From Microbacterium murale (lineage in GTDB: Bacteria > Actinomycetota > Actinomycetes > Actinomycetales > Microbacteriaceae): a DNA stretch of 64,000 nucleotides. The translations under genes and the position numbers were made by a program. Within the stretch, counting starts at the first letter, position 1. Every line of letters starts with the position of its first letter. The stretch spans positions 3,472,001-3,536,000 of the forward strand of contig NZ_JAUSXK010000001.1 of the NCBI RefSeq assembly GCF_030815955.1, given 5' to 3'. Shown here piece by piece: positions 16,270 through 24,577 of the stretch. Below the pieces are notes generated by a model, which was not told the DNA's origin, did no database searches, and saw nothing but the letters and a program-made list of their open reading frames with translations.

Positions 16270-17967
16270 ATGGCATCAGTTGTGGAGGAGTTGGAGAGCA
16301 TCGATCGGTTGTTGGCCGATGCGGTGGGTTCTTCCTGTGCGGGTGGCGGTGCAGATGGCGGGGTACGCTTCGCGAACGACACCGAACTGTTGGATGTGAT
16401 GCAGGTGTTGGGGCGTGTGCAGCGACGCCTGGATGGTGCGATCGTCGCGGTGACAGACCAGGTCGTGGAGCGGGATCAGGTGGAGCGTGATGCACGTTTC
16501 TCGACCAGGGCGGGATGCCGTGATGCGGCAGAAGTGCTGCGACGCACGCTGCTCGTGGATGGTCCTGCCGCACGCCGGTATGTGGCCGCGGCCGGGGCGG
16601 TGCGTCGGGAGCAGGACATCACCTCGGGTGCGTTGTTGCCAGGGAAGTTCCCCGAGCTGGCGGCGGCACTGGCGGACGGATATCTGTCTGTGGGTGGGTT
16701 TTTGGCGTGCACGGTCCCGTTGCTGAAAGCGGCCCGGATCGGGGTGGCGGATCGGCTGGCGTCGGATGCGGTGCTGGCACGCTTCGCGTCCGGGCTGCCG
16801 GTGGACGGCACGGATCCGGGAGACGGTGAGCGTGGGCCGTTGCCGACGACGGATGAGCTCGCCGCCCTGGTCGCGCATATCGTGGCCCGGTTGGATCCGG
16901 ATGGCGCCGAGCCATCGGATCGGGCGGGCAAGCGGCGCCGGCATTTCACGATCGGGAAGCTCCGCGACGGGTCCGTGCCGGTGCGGGGAGAGTTGCTGCC
17001 GGAGGTCGCGGCACAGTTGCAGAAACTCATCGATAGCCTCCTGAATCCGAAAGCGGGCGACGAGGGCTCCGGCAGTACGGTGCGATTCCGGCCCTCGGAC
17101 GATGATGGCGACGGTGAGCGCCGTGACGACGGCACCAGCGAACGCGATGACGGCACCGGCGACGACGACCGTGACGGCACCGGTGATGCGGGGTTCGCGG
17201 CGAAGTACGCCTCCAGCAGCACCGAGTACGGGGCCGGGGAACATTCGGATCGTGCGGACGGGCTCGAGCCCCACAAGGCGGCCTCTCCGCCCGCAGGCGG
17301 GGCGGACCTGCGCACGCACGCCCAGAAGCGTCACGACGCGTTCGCGACCGTACTGATGGTCGCTGCCGCATCCGGAGGCATGCCCATGTTGGGTGGGGCT
17401 GCACCGACGCTGGTCGTCTCCGTCACCGCAGAAGACTTCGCCCACCGCACCGGACGCGCCAAAGTCGAAGGCGCCGGATACGACGTCCCGCTCGGCGCCG
17501 CCGACCACGCCGGGTGTGCGGGCGGCGTCCAACGTGTCCTGTTCGATGACAAGGGTGCGATCGTCGGAATCAGCACCAGCGCACGCCTGTTCAACGCGAC
17601 CCAACGACGGGCGATCGTGCTCCGCGACCGCGAATGCCTCATCCCCGGCTGCCACATCCCCGCCGAATGGTGCGAGATCCACCACGTCCAAGAACACGCC
17701 CAAGACGGACCCACCCACACCAGCAACGGTGTGCCCCTGTGCTGGCACCACCACCGCACCCTCGACGACGGCACCTGGAGAATCCGCATCCACCACGGAC
17801 TCCCCGAAATCCGAGGACCCGGCTGGTGGGACCCCTACGCCAAATGGCGATCACCCCACCTCGACTACACCGCGGTCGACAACGCCCTCAACACCGAACG
17901 CGCACGAGAACCCGCACGAGAACTAGAACCCGCACCAGAACGAGAACCCGCATGGAACACCTGGTGA
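16270..17967 (+). CDS. DUF222 / HNH endonuclease-signature protein (13E12 family)
   Basis: A 565-residue protein. An N-terminal DUF222 region (about residues 30-330) holds VQRRLDGAIVAVTDQVV and AAEVLRRTLLVD. A linker rich in Asp, Gly and Arg (about 275-310) is low complexity, and the C-terminal HNH nuclease domain reads RDRECLIPGC..WCEIHHV...NGVPLCWHHHRTLDDG (about 455-500). The last 25 residues repeat Glu-Arg/Pro units. This family is multicopy in actinobacteria (REP13E12 in M. tuberculosis) and behaves like an accessory element; its biological role is not established. The coding strand is G/T-rich in the first two thirds and abruptly C/A-rich from about 17430, unlike neighbouring genes. Confidence 0.9.
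   Translation: MASVVEELESIDRLLADAVGSSCAGGGADGGVRFANDTELLDVMQVLGRVQRRLDGAIVAVTDQVVERDQVERDARFSTRAGCRDAAEVLRRTLLVDGPAARRYVAAAGAVRREQDITSGALLPGKFPELAAALADGYLSVGGFLACTVPLLKAARIGVADRLASDAVLARFASGLPVDGTDPGDGERGPLPTTDELAALVAHIVARLDPDGAEPSDRAGKRRRHFTIGKLRDGSVPVRGELLPEVAAQLQKLIDSLLNPKAGDEGSGSTVRFRPSDDDGDGERRDDGTSERDDGTGDDDRDGTGDAGFAAKYASSSTEYGAGEHSDRADGLEPHKAASPPAGGADLRTHAQKRHDAFATVLMVAAASGGMPMLGGAAPTLVVSVTAEDFAHRTGRAKVEGAGYDVPLGAADHAGCAGGVQRVLFDDKGAIVGISTSARLFNATQRRAIVLRDRECLIPGCHIPAEWCEIHHVQEHAQDGPTHTSNGVPLCWHHHRTLDDGTWRIRIHHGLPEIRGPGWWDPYAKWRSPHLDYTAVDNALNTERAREPARELEPAPEREPAWNTW
17913..17958 (+). repeat. Short imperfect GAACCCGCA repeats at the end of the HNH gene
   Basis: Iterated CGAGAACCCGCA-like units with small variations encode the Arg-Glu-Pro-Ala tail. 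The array is only about 45 bp long and looks like replication slippage inside a tolerant C-terminal tail. Confidence 0.5.
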
Positions 17968-17985
17968 CTGACCGCTAGCCGATCA

Positions 17986-19911
17986 TCAGGCGAGTGCGTC
18001 GCTGATCAGGCGCTCAAGCGTGCGGATGCCGTCGCGAGACAGGATCGATTCGAGGTGCCCCTGCACCGACGCGAACGAGGGTCCACGTAGGGCGTAGACG
18101 TCGCCGGTTGTGGCGTCGGCAGACACTTCGGCGGCACCCGCAACGGTCGTGCCGGGGGAGACCCGGGCCGTGAACGTGTTGTAGAACCCGATCGAGGCAT
18201 CCTCGCCGAACATCGGCACGATCTTCTGCAAGCCCTGGTGCGGTGCCGTGAGCGGTGCGAGTTCGATGCCGAACCGGTCGGCCAGGATCTGGTGGCTGAG
18301 GCACACTGCGAGCAGAGGCGCGCCGGCATCCAGGCGACGGGCGACGACCTCGCGCATGCGCGCGACGCGCGTGATGCTCGCATCACGAGGATCCCCGGGG
18401 CCGGGTCCGGCGACCAGCAGCTCAGCACCGTCGACATCCGCATCCGTGACGTCGCTCCACGGCACGATCCTGGCGTCGAGGCCGAGGTGGCGCAGCTGGT
18501 GGGCCAGCATCGTCGTGAAGCGGTCTTCGGCATCGACCACGAGCGCACGGCGCCCGGCGAACGGCCCGGCAGTGCCGTCCTCCTGCGGGTTCAGCCAGAA
18601 CTCGGCCAGCCGTGAGTTGCGTGAGGCGAGCAGCTCAGCGACCTCCGGGTCATCTGCGAGCGAAGTCTCGGCGGCGGGAGCATCCGGGTCGATCTTGGTC
18701 TCGGCGACGACGTCGCGAGGGATCGCACCGATGGCGCCGAGCACACCGGCGGCTTTTCCATGGGTTTCGCTCACCTCTCCGTACGGGTCGGAGTGGCGCA
18801 CGAGCGTCGCCCCTACAGGCACACGGAGCTGACCGTTCTCCAGATACACGGTGCGGATCAGGATGGGTGCATCCACGTCGTGGCCGCCGTCGCCGTTCGG
18901 TGTGAAGAGCGCTGCGACACCGGAGTAGTAGCCGCGCGGCTTCATCTCATGGCGTCGGATGACGGCACAGGCGTTCTGCATGGGAGAACCGGTCACCGTC
19001 GGGGCGAACATGGTCTCGCGGAGGATGTCGCGCGGGTCGAGCCGGCTGCGCCCGCGCAGCATGTACTCGGTGTGGGTGAGACGTGACATCTGCTTCAGGT
19101 GCGGGCCGGTGATCCGGCCGCCGTCCGAGCACACAGCGCTCATCATCTTCAGTTCTTCGTCCACGACCATGAAGAGCTCTTCGGTCTCCTTGGTGGATGA
19201 GAGGAACTCGACGAGCGTCTCCTTCGTCGCGCCACCCGCGGGGTGGCGGAACGTGCCGGAGATGGGGTTCATGGTGACGATGCCGTCACGTGCGACGACA
19301 TGCGCTTCTGGACTTGCGCCGACCGCGATGTGCCCCGGCGTGATGACAGCGAAGGTCCAATAGGCACCCCGTTCATGCGTCAGCAGAGCTCGGAACCACG
19401 TGAGAGCCGCCGTTCGTTCGGCGCGCACCCGGTCGTCGGCGCCGAGATCGTCGGTTCCGAGGCCGACGGTGGCGGTGTAGTCGCGGCGGATGACGAAGTT
19501 CGCGCCTTCGCCACGCCCGATCTCATCGGCGATCACACGGGTCACGACCTGGGCGTAGTCCTCATCACTGATGTCGAAGCCGGCATCTTTCAGCGGCACA
19601 GAATCCTGAGGCAGTGCTTCCACGACCTCGCGGAGCGGAAGGTGCTCATGCTCGTCGACGAGCAGACACCGCAGCGGTGTGCCGTCATCCTGCGCCTCGA
19701 AACCGCGCTCGCGCACCTGGCGGTAAGGCACCATCGCGAAGACCTCGCGAGCAGCACCGTCGACCGTGAGCGGGATGTCGGCGAGCAGATCGACGTCTTC
19801 GACGTCTCCGGTGAGCAGCTCTACGCTCTGGGCGCCGTCGCGGGCGATCAGCACGAAAGACGCCTCCGGGTCCCGCACGAGTGCGGCGAGCAGGGCTGCG
19901 GTATCGGTCAT
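17986..19911 (-). CDS. trpE: Fused anthranilate synthase, TrpE-TrpG (PhzE-like architecture)
   Basis: A 641-residue fusion. Residues of about 1-430 are a chorismate-binding synthase domain (GTFRHPAGG, SAVCSDGGRITGP, FAPTVTGSPMQNA), and 460-641 a class I glutamine amidotransferase with catalytic Cys537 (AVCLSHQ) and the His619-x-Glu621 pair (GHLESI). It should turn chorismate and glutamine into anthranilate, or aminodeoxyisochorismate if it is a true PhzE. The Trp leader peptide and attenuator just upstream argue for tryptophan biosynthesis. Start ATG 19911 has AGGAG 8 nt before it; the frame stays open upstream through the leader but in the wrong context. No other trp gene is in the window. 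It converges on the HNH gene (18 bp between stops). Confidence 0.9.
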   Translation of the reverse strand: MTDTAALLAALVRDPEASFVLIARDGAQSVELLTGDVEDVDLLADIPLTVDGAAREVFAMVPYRQVRERGFEAQDDGTPLRCLLVDEHEHLPLREVVEALPQDSVPLKDAGFDISDEDYAQVVTRVIADEIGRGEGANFVIRRDYTATVGLGTDDLGADDRVRAERTAALTWFRALLTHERGAYWTFAVITPGHIAVGASPEAHVVARDGIVTMNPISGTFRHPAGGATKETLVEFLSSTKETEELFMVVDEELKMMSAVCSDGGRITGPHLKQMSRLTHTEYMLRGRSRLDPRDILRETMFAPTVTGSPMQNACAVIRRHEMKPRGYYSGVAALFTPNGDGGHDVDAPILIRTVYLENGQLRVPVGATLVRHSDPYGEVSETHGKAAGVLGAIGAIPRDVVAETKIDPDAPAAETSLADDPEVAELLASRNSRLAEFWLNPQEDGTAGPFAGRRALVVDAEDRFTTMLAHQLRHLGLDARIVPWSDVTDADVDGAELLVAGPGPGDPRDASITRVARMREVVARRLDAGAPLLAVCLSHQILADRFGIELAPLTAPHQGLQKIVPMFGEDASIGFYNTFTARVSPGTTVAGAAEVSADATTGDVYALRGPSFASVQGHLESILSRDGIRTLERLISDALA

Positions 19912-19951
19912 CGAGATCTCCTGTGCAGGGCTCCGGCTCGGCTCAACGAAA

Positions 19952-20010
19952 AGACCGCCCCGGAGGCGGTCTGGATTCGTGGGAACGCGAACACACCGCC
20001 TAGGAGGCGG
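19952..20010 (-). promoter_or_regulatory. Trp attenuator: overlapping alternative hairpins upstream of trpE-trpG
   Basis: On the minus strand, CCGCC (20006-20010) and GGCGG (19996-20000) form an early hairpin overlapping the end of the leader peptide. AGACCGCC (19965-19972) and GGCGGTCT (19952-19959) form a terminator stem followed by a T-tract. GGCGGT (19995-20000) can instead pair with ACCGCC of the terminator's first arm, so the second and third segments compete with termination. This is the arrangement of ribosome-mediated attenuation: stalling on the two Trp codons should free the antiterminator and let trpE be transcribed. Confidence 0.85.
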
Positions 20011-20035
20011 GCCACCAGGTGAAGTTCGCGAGCAT
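20000..20035 (-). CDS. trpL: Trp leader peptide (11 residues, MLANFTWWPAS)
   Basis: A 12-codon open frame with two consecutive Trp codons (20012-20017) and a TAG stop inside the first attenuator hairpin. There is no ribosome binding site; TAGTTT ends 6 nt before the ATG, so the leader peptide itself is predicted to be translated from a leaderless mRNA. It is too short for ordinary gene finding. Its job is to sense charged tRNA-Trp and set the choice between terminator and antiterminator ahead of the TrpE-TrpG gene. Confidence comes from the combination of WW codons, stop position and competing hairpins. Confidence 0.88.
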   Translation of the reverse strand: MLANFTWWPAS

Positions 20036-20047
20036 GGGCCGAAACTA
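20036..20047 (-). promoter_or_regulatory. Leaderless-type -10 element for the Trp leader peptide
   Basis: Minus-strand TAGTTT (20042-20047), 6 nt (CGGCCC), then ATG at 20035. The bases before it read TGTGATAGT, an extended -10-like context. Confidence 0.6.
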
Positions 20048-20135
20048 TCACAATGCGACGACCGGCTCAGACCCGTCAGCATCCGAAACCGGTGTGCATG
20101 GAGCCGGGTTCCAGCCTCCGGCCACCGCGGCGGCG

Positions 20136-20147
20136 TAACCTGGGTAC
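20136..20147 (+). promoter_or_regulatory. Leaderless-type -10 element for ispG
   Basis: TAACCT at 20136-20141, 6 nt (GGGTAC), then GTG at 20148. Confidence 0.6.
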
Positions 20148-21299
20148 GTGCCTGCAGTGAATCTTGGGATGCCGCGCGTCCCCGAAGTCCTGAGTCCTCG
20201 TCGCAAGTCCCGACAGATCAGTGTCGGAAAGGTGCTCGTCGGTGGCGATGCGCCCGTGAGCGTCCAGTCGATGACGACGACGAAGACGACCGACATCAAT
20301 GCCACGCTTCAGCAGATCGCCGAGCTCACCGCCTCCGGCTGCGAGATCGTGCGCGTCGCGGTGCCGCATCAGGACGACGCGGATGCACTGAAGATCATCG
20401 CGATGAAGAGCCAGATCCCGGTGATCGCCGACATCCATTTCCAGCCGCGTTACATCTACACCGCGATCGACGCGGGCTGCGGAGCCGTGCGCGTGAACCC
20501 AGGGAACATCCGCGAGTTCGACGGGAACGTCGGCAAGATCGCCGAAGCCGCGAAGGCTGCGGGCGTCTCGCTCCGCATCGGCGTGAATGCCGGCTCGCTC
20601 GACAAGCGCATCCTGCAGAAGCACGGCAAGGCCACGGCAGAGGCGCTCGTGGAGAGCGCCGTATGGGAGGCATCGCTGTTCGAGGAGCACGACTTCCACG
20701 ACTTCAAGATCTCGGTCAAGCACAATGATCCGGTCGTCATGGTGAAGGCCTACCGCCTACTGGCTGAGCGGGGCGATTGGCCCCTGCACCTCGGCGTGAC
20801 CGAAGCCGGCCCCGCGTTCCAGGGCACGATCAAGTCGGCGACCGCGTTCGGAATCCTGCTGTCGGAAGGTATCGGCGACACCATCCGCGTCTCGCTGTCC
20901 GCCCCGCCCGCGGAAGAGGTCAAGGTCGGCCACCAGATCCTGCAGTCGCTGAATCTACGAGAGCGCAAGCTCGAGATCGTCTCGTGCCCGTCGTGCGGAC
21001 GTGCGCAGGTCGATGTCTACACGCTTGCCGACAACGTCACTGAGGGCCTGAAGGACATGACGGTGCCGTTGCGCGTCGCGGTGATGGGGTGCGTCGTGAA
21101 CGGCCCCGGCGAGGCACGCGAAGCCGACCTCGGCGTGGCCTCCGGCAACGGCAAGGGTCAGATCTTCGTCAAGGGCGAGGTCATCAAGACCGTGCCCGAG
21201 GCCGACATCGTCGCGACGCTGATCGAGGAAGCGAATCGCATCGCCGCCGAGATGGGCCCGGACGCCAAGCCCGGCACCGCGCAGGTCGTCACGGCATGA
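20148..21299 (+). CDS. ispG: 4-hydroxy-3-methylbut-2-enyl diphosphate synthase (GcpE)
   Basis: A 383-residue iron-sulfur enzyme of the MEP pathway that converts MEcPP to HMBPP. It has the TIM-barrel start ([45 protein letters not shown]) and the [4Fe-4S] cysteines in CPSCGR and [10 protein letters not shown]. Length is usual for the family. It starts with GTG at 20148 on a leaderless-type promoter and is followed after 7 bp by the SIMPL gene, so the following small genes up to 23124 may be one transcript. It acts in the same pathway as dxr at 10649. Confidence 0.97.
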   Translation: MPAVNLGMPRVPEVLSPRRKSRQISVGKVLVGGDAPVSVQSMTTTKTTDINATLQQIAELTASGCEIVRVAVPHQDDADALKIIAMKSQIPVIADIHFQPRYIYTAIDAGCGAVRVNPGNIREFDGNVGKIAEAAKAAGVSLRIGVNAGSLDKRILQKHGKATAEALVESAVWEASLFEEHDFHDFKISVKHNDPVVMVKAYRLLAERGDWPLHLGVTEAGPAFQGTIKSATAFGILLSEGIGDTIRVSLSAPPAEEVKVGHQILQSLNLRERKLEIVSCPSCGRAQVDVYTLADNVTEGLKDMTVPLRVAVMGCVVNGPGEAREADLGVASGNGKGQIFVKGEVIKTVPEADIVATLIEEANRIAAEMGPDAKPGTAQVVTA

Positions 21300-21306
21300 T
21301 CCGATC

Positions 21307-21915
21307 ATGACGGTGATCACGGTCGATGGTCTCGGTGAGAGGCACCTCGCCGCGGAACGGGCGACGCTGACGGCTCACGTCGCGGTCGCACATCGTGATC
21401 GTTCCGAGTCGATTGCTGAGGGCACCGCCGTGCACGCGCGGATAGCGCTGGAAGCAACGCAGCTGCGCGACTCCGGCGCGGCGACGTGGCATTCCGTCGA
21501 TCCTCTTGCCACGAACGTGCGCACATGGACCGACAAGGACGGCAGGAAGCACCAGGATCATGTCACGAGCGGCACCGTACGGATCAAGCTCGCTCAGCTC
21601 GCACGCGTCGCTGATGCGGTCGCGGAGTTGAGCACGCTCGGCGCCACGGTCTCGGCTTCGTGGGCGTTGACTGAGGCGACGAAGCTCCGCGTCACCAAGG
21701 AGCTGCGCGCTGCCGCAGTGCGGGATGCGAGCGCCAAAGCGGACGATTTCGCGTCGGCGCTCGGGACGACGGTCGCCGAGGTCGTGCGGGTGACGGAGAC
21801 GGGCGGTTATACACCCCCAGGGGCGCGTGGTGCAGCCGGCGGTCAGAAAGAAGAGCTCACGATCCCGGAGATCACCGTGCGCGTGGGCATCACGGGCGAA
21901 TACGAGACCAACTGA
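21307..21915 (+). CDS. SIMPL (DUF541) domain protein
   Basis: A 202-residue protein that opens with ITVDGLGERHLAAERATL, the usual 'v.G.G....pD...' start of SIMPL/DUF541 domains, and ends with EITVRVGITGEYE. Characteristic middle features are the VSGTVRIKLAQ-like strand (TSGTVRIKLAQL) and the ASAKADDFASALG helix. Unlike many family members it has no signal peptide, so it is predicted to be cytosolic. The molecular role of SIMPL proteins is poorly defined. It follows ispG by 7 bp and precedes an NTF2-like gene by 10 bp. Confidence 0.8.
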   Translation: MTVITVDGLGERHLAAERATLTAHVAVAHRDRSESIAEGTAVHARIALEATQLRDSGAATWHSVDPLATNVRTWTDKDGRKHQDHVTSGTVRIKLAQLARVADAVAELSTLGATVSASWALTEATKLRVTKELRAAAVRDASAKADDFASALGTTVAEVVRVTETGGYTPPGARGAAGGQKEELTIPEITVRVGITGEYETN

Positions 21916-21925
21916 CAAGGACATG

Positions 21926-22258
21926 ATGACTGAGATCACCCTTCCCGCGCCGGTGCAGGCGCTCGTCGAATCGATCAACAACGCCGACACCGAAGCGTTC
22001 GTCGCTGCGTTCACACCCGAAGGTTTCGTGAGCGACTGGGGAACGGTAAAGGCCGGGCCGGAGGGCGTGCGCGGCTGGGCGGAGAGCGACGCGATCGGGG
22101 CCGGCGCGAAGATGACAGTTCTGTCCGCGGACACGTCGGGTGACACCACTCGCATTCGATTCGGTTGGTCCAGCCGCGTGTTCAACGGGGAGTCCGACGG
22201 CATCTTCGTCGTCGACGGAGACAAACTGGCGAGCTTCACGATTCCGCCGGCTCACTGA
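21926..22258 (+). CDS. NTF2-like/SnoaL-type small protein
   Basis: A 110-residue protein with the pattern of the nuclear transport factor 2 fold: VQALVESINNADTEAFVAAFTPEGFVSDWG, then GPEGVRGWAESD, and a strand-rich end (IRFGWSSRVFNGESDGIFVVDGDKLASFTIP). Such proteins are small cone-shaped binding or catalytic domains with very diverse ligands; no catalytic set is clear. Of two adjacent ATGs the second (21926) is preferred, because AAGGA ends at 21921. Its stop overlaps the next start (TGATG), indicating translational coupling with the AlaX-like gene. Confidence 0.78.
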   Translation: MTEITLPAPVQALVESINNADTEAFVAAFTPEGFVSDWGTVKAGPEGVRGWAESDAIGAGAKMTVLSADTSGDTTRIRFGWSSRVFNGESDGIFVVDGDKLASFTIPPAH

Positions 22259-23124
22259 TGCAGGCGACGAACGTCACGTTCGCGTCCGGTGCCGTGAGCG
22301 GCGAAGGCGTGGTCTTGCACGTAGAGCGGATGCCCGCTGGCACCGTGGTCGTCGTTGATGAGACACCATTCCATCCGGTGGATCACACGTGGCCGGATCA
22401 GCCGGGGGATGCCGGTGTGTTGAGCTCTGACGGTGAGCGCGTCGCTGTCGCCGAGGCAGTGATGGCAGCTGTCAGCGATGCGGGTGAGTTCGCCGTCGGC
22501 GCCGACATCCCCGTCAAGCGCGGCGCCGAGGGCTGGACCTGGCTCGTCGGCCACCGCCTGGACGGCGAAGCGCCCGCGTGGTTGGTCGATGGTTCCGGTG
22601 TGCGCCTCGACGTGGATGCTGTGCGTCGGGTCGGGCTGAGCCGAGGACACACGGCGTGCCACCTCGCGTCGCTGGCGCTGGATCTCTCCGTCGCAGACCT
22701 CTGGCGCAAGGATCCCGGGACGGATGCACTGGGTTCACCTGACTTCGAGGCCCGAGCGAATCAGTCCAGCCGCATTCATGAAGACGGCAGCGTCGACGAG
22801 TACCGACTGGGTAAGAGCCTCCGCAAGGCCGGATTCGACACCGAGACGTTCGCCGCGACTCTTTCAGAGCGCGAGGATGCCATCAACGAGAAACTTGCGG
22901 AGTGGGTTGCGTCAGGCGCCGCCAGTCGGGTCGAGACTGATGGGCCCAGCATCATCGATCGTCGCCGCTGGCGGTGCGAACTGCCCGAAGGCGAGGCCGT
23001 GATCCTGTGCGGTGGCACGCACGTCGACGCTCTGTCGGCGTTCTCGCGCGTCCAGGTGGCACTCGATCTGTCCGATCCGCAACTGCTGGTCATGACGACG
23101 AAGGTGATCCCCGCTGCGGCGTGA
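22258..23124 (+). CDS. AlaX-like alanyl-tRNA editing / metal-dependent hydrolase
   Basis: A 288-residue free-standing relative of the editing domain of alanyl-tRNA synthetase. The zinc-site signatures are present: His131 and His135 in GHTACHLASL, and Cys251 and His255 in LCGGTHVDALS. The N-terminal half (ETPFHPVDHTWPDQPGD, EWTWLVGHRLDG-like) resembles the AlaX beta-barrel. AlaX proteins clear Ser or Gly wrongly attached to tRNA-Ala. The start overlaps the stop of the NTF2-like gene, so the two are coupled. A divergent or additional hydrolase activity cannot be excluded. Confidence 0.85.
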   Translation: MQATNVTFASGAVSGEGVVLHVERMPAGTVVVVDETPFHPVDHTWPDQPGDAGVLSSDGERVAVAEAVMAAVSDAGEFAVGADIPVKRGAEGWTWLVGHRLDGEAPAWLVDGSGVRLDVDAVRRVGLSRGHTACHLASLALDLSVADLWRKDPGTDALGSPDFEARANQSSRIHEDGSVDEYRLGKSLRKAGFDTETFAATLSEREDAINEKLAEWVASGAASRVETDGPSIIDRRRWRCELPEGEAVILCGGTHVDALSAFSRVQVALDLSDPQLLVMTTKVIPAAA

Positions 23125-23135
23125 CGCGAACAGTG

Positions 23136-23594
23136 TCACAGCGCGCGAGTCATGAAGACCGACAGCGGATCCTCGGCATAGTCAGCGAAAGGTCCGCACT
23201 CGACGAAGCCTTCGCTGACGTAGAGCGCGCGTGCGGGGGCGAACTCGTTCTCGGTTCCGGTCTCGAGCGATAGCGAGGCGAGTCCCTCGGTGCGTGCGTG
23301 GTTCACGACGTGCTGGAGTAGCGCGCGCCCGGCGCCGCGTCCGCGCGCCGCTGCGGTGGTGCGCATCGACTTGAGCTCGCCGTGACGCGTGTCCAGCCGC
23401 TGCAGTGCGGCCATACCGCCGAGAACCGTGCCGTTCCAGGCCGTGAACATCGTCAGGCCGGGCTTCCGCATCGCCGTGAGGTCGAGTGCGTGGACGCTCT
23501 CCGCCGGAGACAGACTGTGCATGTGTGACAGATGTTCCGCCACGAGCGCACGGATCGCTTCACCGGTGAGATCGTCAGGACGGATGTGCCACAT
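23136..23594 (-). CDS. GNAT-family N-acetyltransferase
   Basis: A 152-residue acetyltransferase. The acetyl-CoA binding segment ELKSMRTTAAARGRGAGRALLQHV carries the Arg-x-x-Gly-x-Gly/Ala pattern of GNAT motif A, and ARALYVSEGFVECGPFADY matches the C-terminal motif B. The profile is that of small single-domain GNATs acting on amines or amino acid derivatives; the acceptor is not predictable. It converges on the AlaX-like gene with 11 bp between stops. A GACGAT hexamer lies 6 nt before the ATG. Confidence 0.87.
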   Translation of the reverse strand: MWHIRPDDLTGEAIRALVAEHLSHMHSLSPAESVHALDLTAMRKPGLTMFTAWNGTVLGGMAALQRLDTRHGELKSMRTTAAARGRGAGRALLQHVVNHARTEGLASLSLETGTENEFAPARALYVSEGFVECGPFADYAEDPLSVFMTRAL

Positions 23595-23663
23595 GGATTC
23601 ATCGTCTCAGTACCGTGTTTCGAGGACGTTGCGTCACGTCCGCGATGACACGGTCGACCCAGC

Positions 23664-24518
23664 TCAGAACGCCGCCAGCGCGTCTGCCAGCATGCGATGC
23701 CCCTCCGCCTCGAACGCCTCGTCGCCGACCTGGTAGGCCCAGCAGGCGGTGCCGATCGCCTCGCGCAGCTCGTGGAGACGCCAGCGCTCCTGGTCGCGGG
23801 GGTCCTCACCATATCCGTCGAGGAACGCGTGTTCGAGGTCTGGCCGTCCGCGCCACTGCTTCGCCGCCAGTCGGACGAGATCCGTCGCCGCGGGACGGAA
23901 CGCGAAGCGACCGAAATCGATCACGCGCACGGTGCCCTCATCGATCAGCCAGTTCCGTGGCTGCCAATCACCGTGAGTCGGCACGACCGACACCATCGGT
24001 GCCGAATCCGCTTCCAGGATGCGGCGTGCCTCCCGCTCGGCATCCGCGTCGAGTCGGTGCGGTCGGTCGAACCAGGACAGCGCCCGAGCCGTCGTCCTCT
24101 CCTCGTACTCGTCGTCTTCGCGGCTCGTCTGCGTGTGCAGCCTGCGCAGCAGCGAACCAGCCTGAGCGTATGCATCAGGCTGGAGCTCTGCGTCAGTCCC
24201 CTCGAGGAGGTGGCCCGGCAGATAGTCCAGCAGCATCACGCGCTGCTCGGGGAAGGCGTCGAGCATCCTCGCCGCATGGCCCGTCGAGGTCAGCGGCTGC
24301 GTGTACGTCGGGTGCGCAGCGATCTCGCGGTCGATGTGATGGTTGGTGGAATCTCCGGCCTTGACCACCACCTCGTCTCCGCTTGACGTGCGCAATCGGA
24401 GCACGATCGATTCGATGAGATTCCAGGACATGTCGCTCACCAATCGGGGTTCACGAAGCCTCGCCTCAACCCACGCCACCTGGGCGGGGTTGAGGCGATC
24501 GAGATGCCAGCCGCTCAT
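23664..24518 (-). CDS. Aminoglycoside-phosphotransferase-family kinase
   Basis: A 284-residue kinase-like protein. The catalytic loop is THGDWQPRNWL and the metal-binding IDFGR follows, both standard for APH/choline kinase-like folds; the small N-terminal lobe has VVKAGDSTNHHIDREI. Such proteins phosphorylate antibiotics, choline, homoserine or other small molecules; nothing here marks a resistance enzyme. Start is taken at ATG 24518 (MSGWHLDRL), with TTCGAT 6 nt upstream; an in-frame TTG at 24545 would add nine residues. The RNB gene ends 59 bp upstream on the same strand. Confidence 0.82.
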   Translation of the reverse strand: MSGWHLDRLNPAQVAWVEARLREPRLVSDMSWNLIESIVLRLRTSSGDEVVVKAGDSTNHHIDREIAAHPTYTQPLTSTGHAARMLDAFPEQRVMLLDYLPGHLLEGTDAELQPDAYAQAGSLLRRLHTQTSREDDEYEERTTARALSWFDRPHRLDADAEREARRILEADSAPMVSVVPTHGDWQPRNWLIDEGTVRVIDFGRFAFRPAATDLVRLAAKQWRGRPDLEHAFLDGYGEDPRDQERWRLHELREAIGTACWAYQVGDEAFEAEGHRMLADALAAF

Positions 24519-24577
24519 GTCAGGATCGAATTCCGGCGGCGTCAAGGCGTGGGATCTGTCGCATGCTCCTCATCGTC

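Noticed and set aside
17986..19911. Fused TrpE-TrpG considered as a phenazine gene (phzE)
   Set aside because: No other phz genes in the window, and the Trp attenuator upstream argues for tryptophan synthesis; the architecture alone does not decide.
23664..24518. APH-family kinase considered as an aminoglycoside resistance gene
   Set aside because: The fold is shared by many small-molecule kinases, and the context is chromosomal housekeeping with no mobile element.
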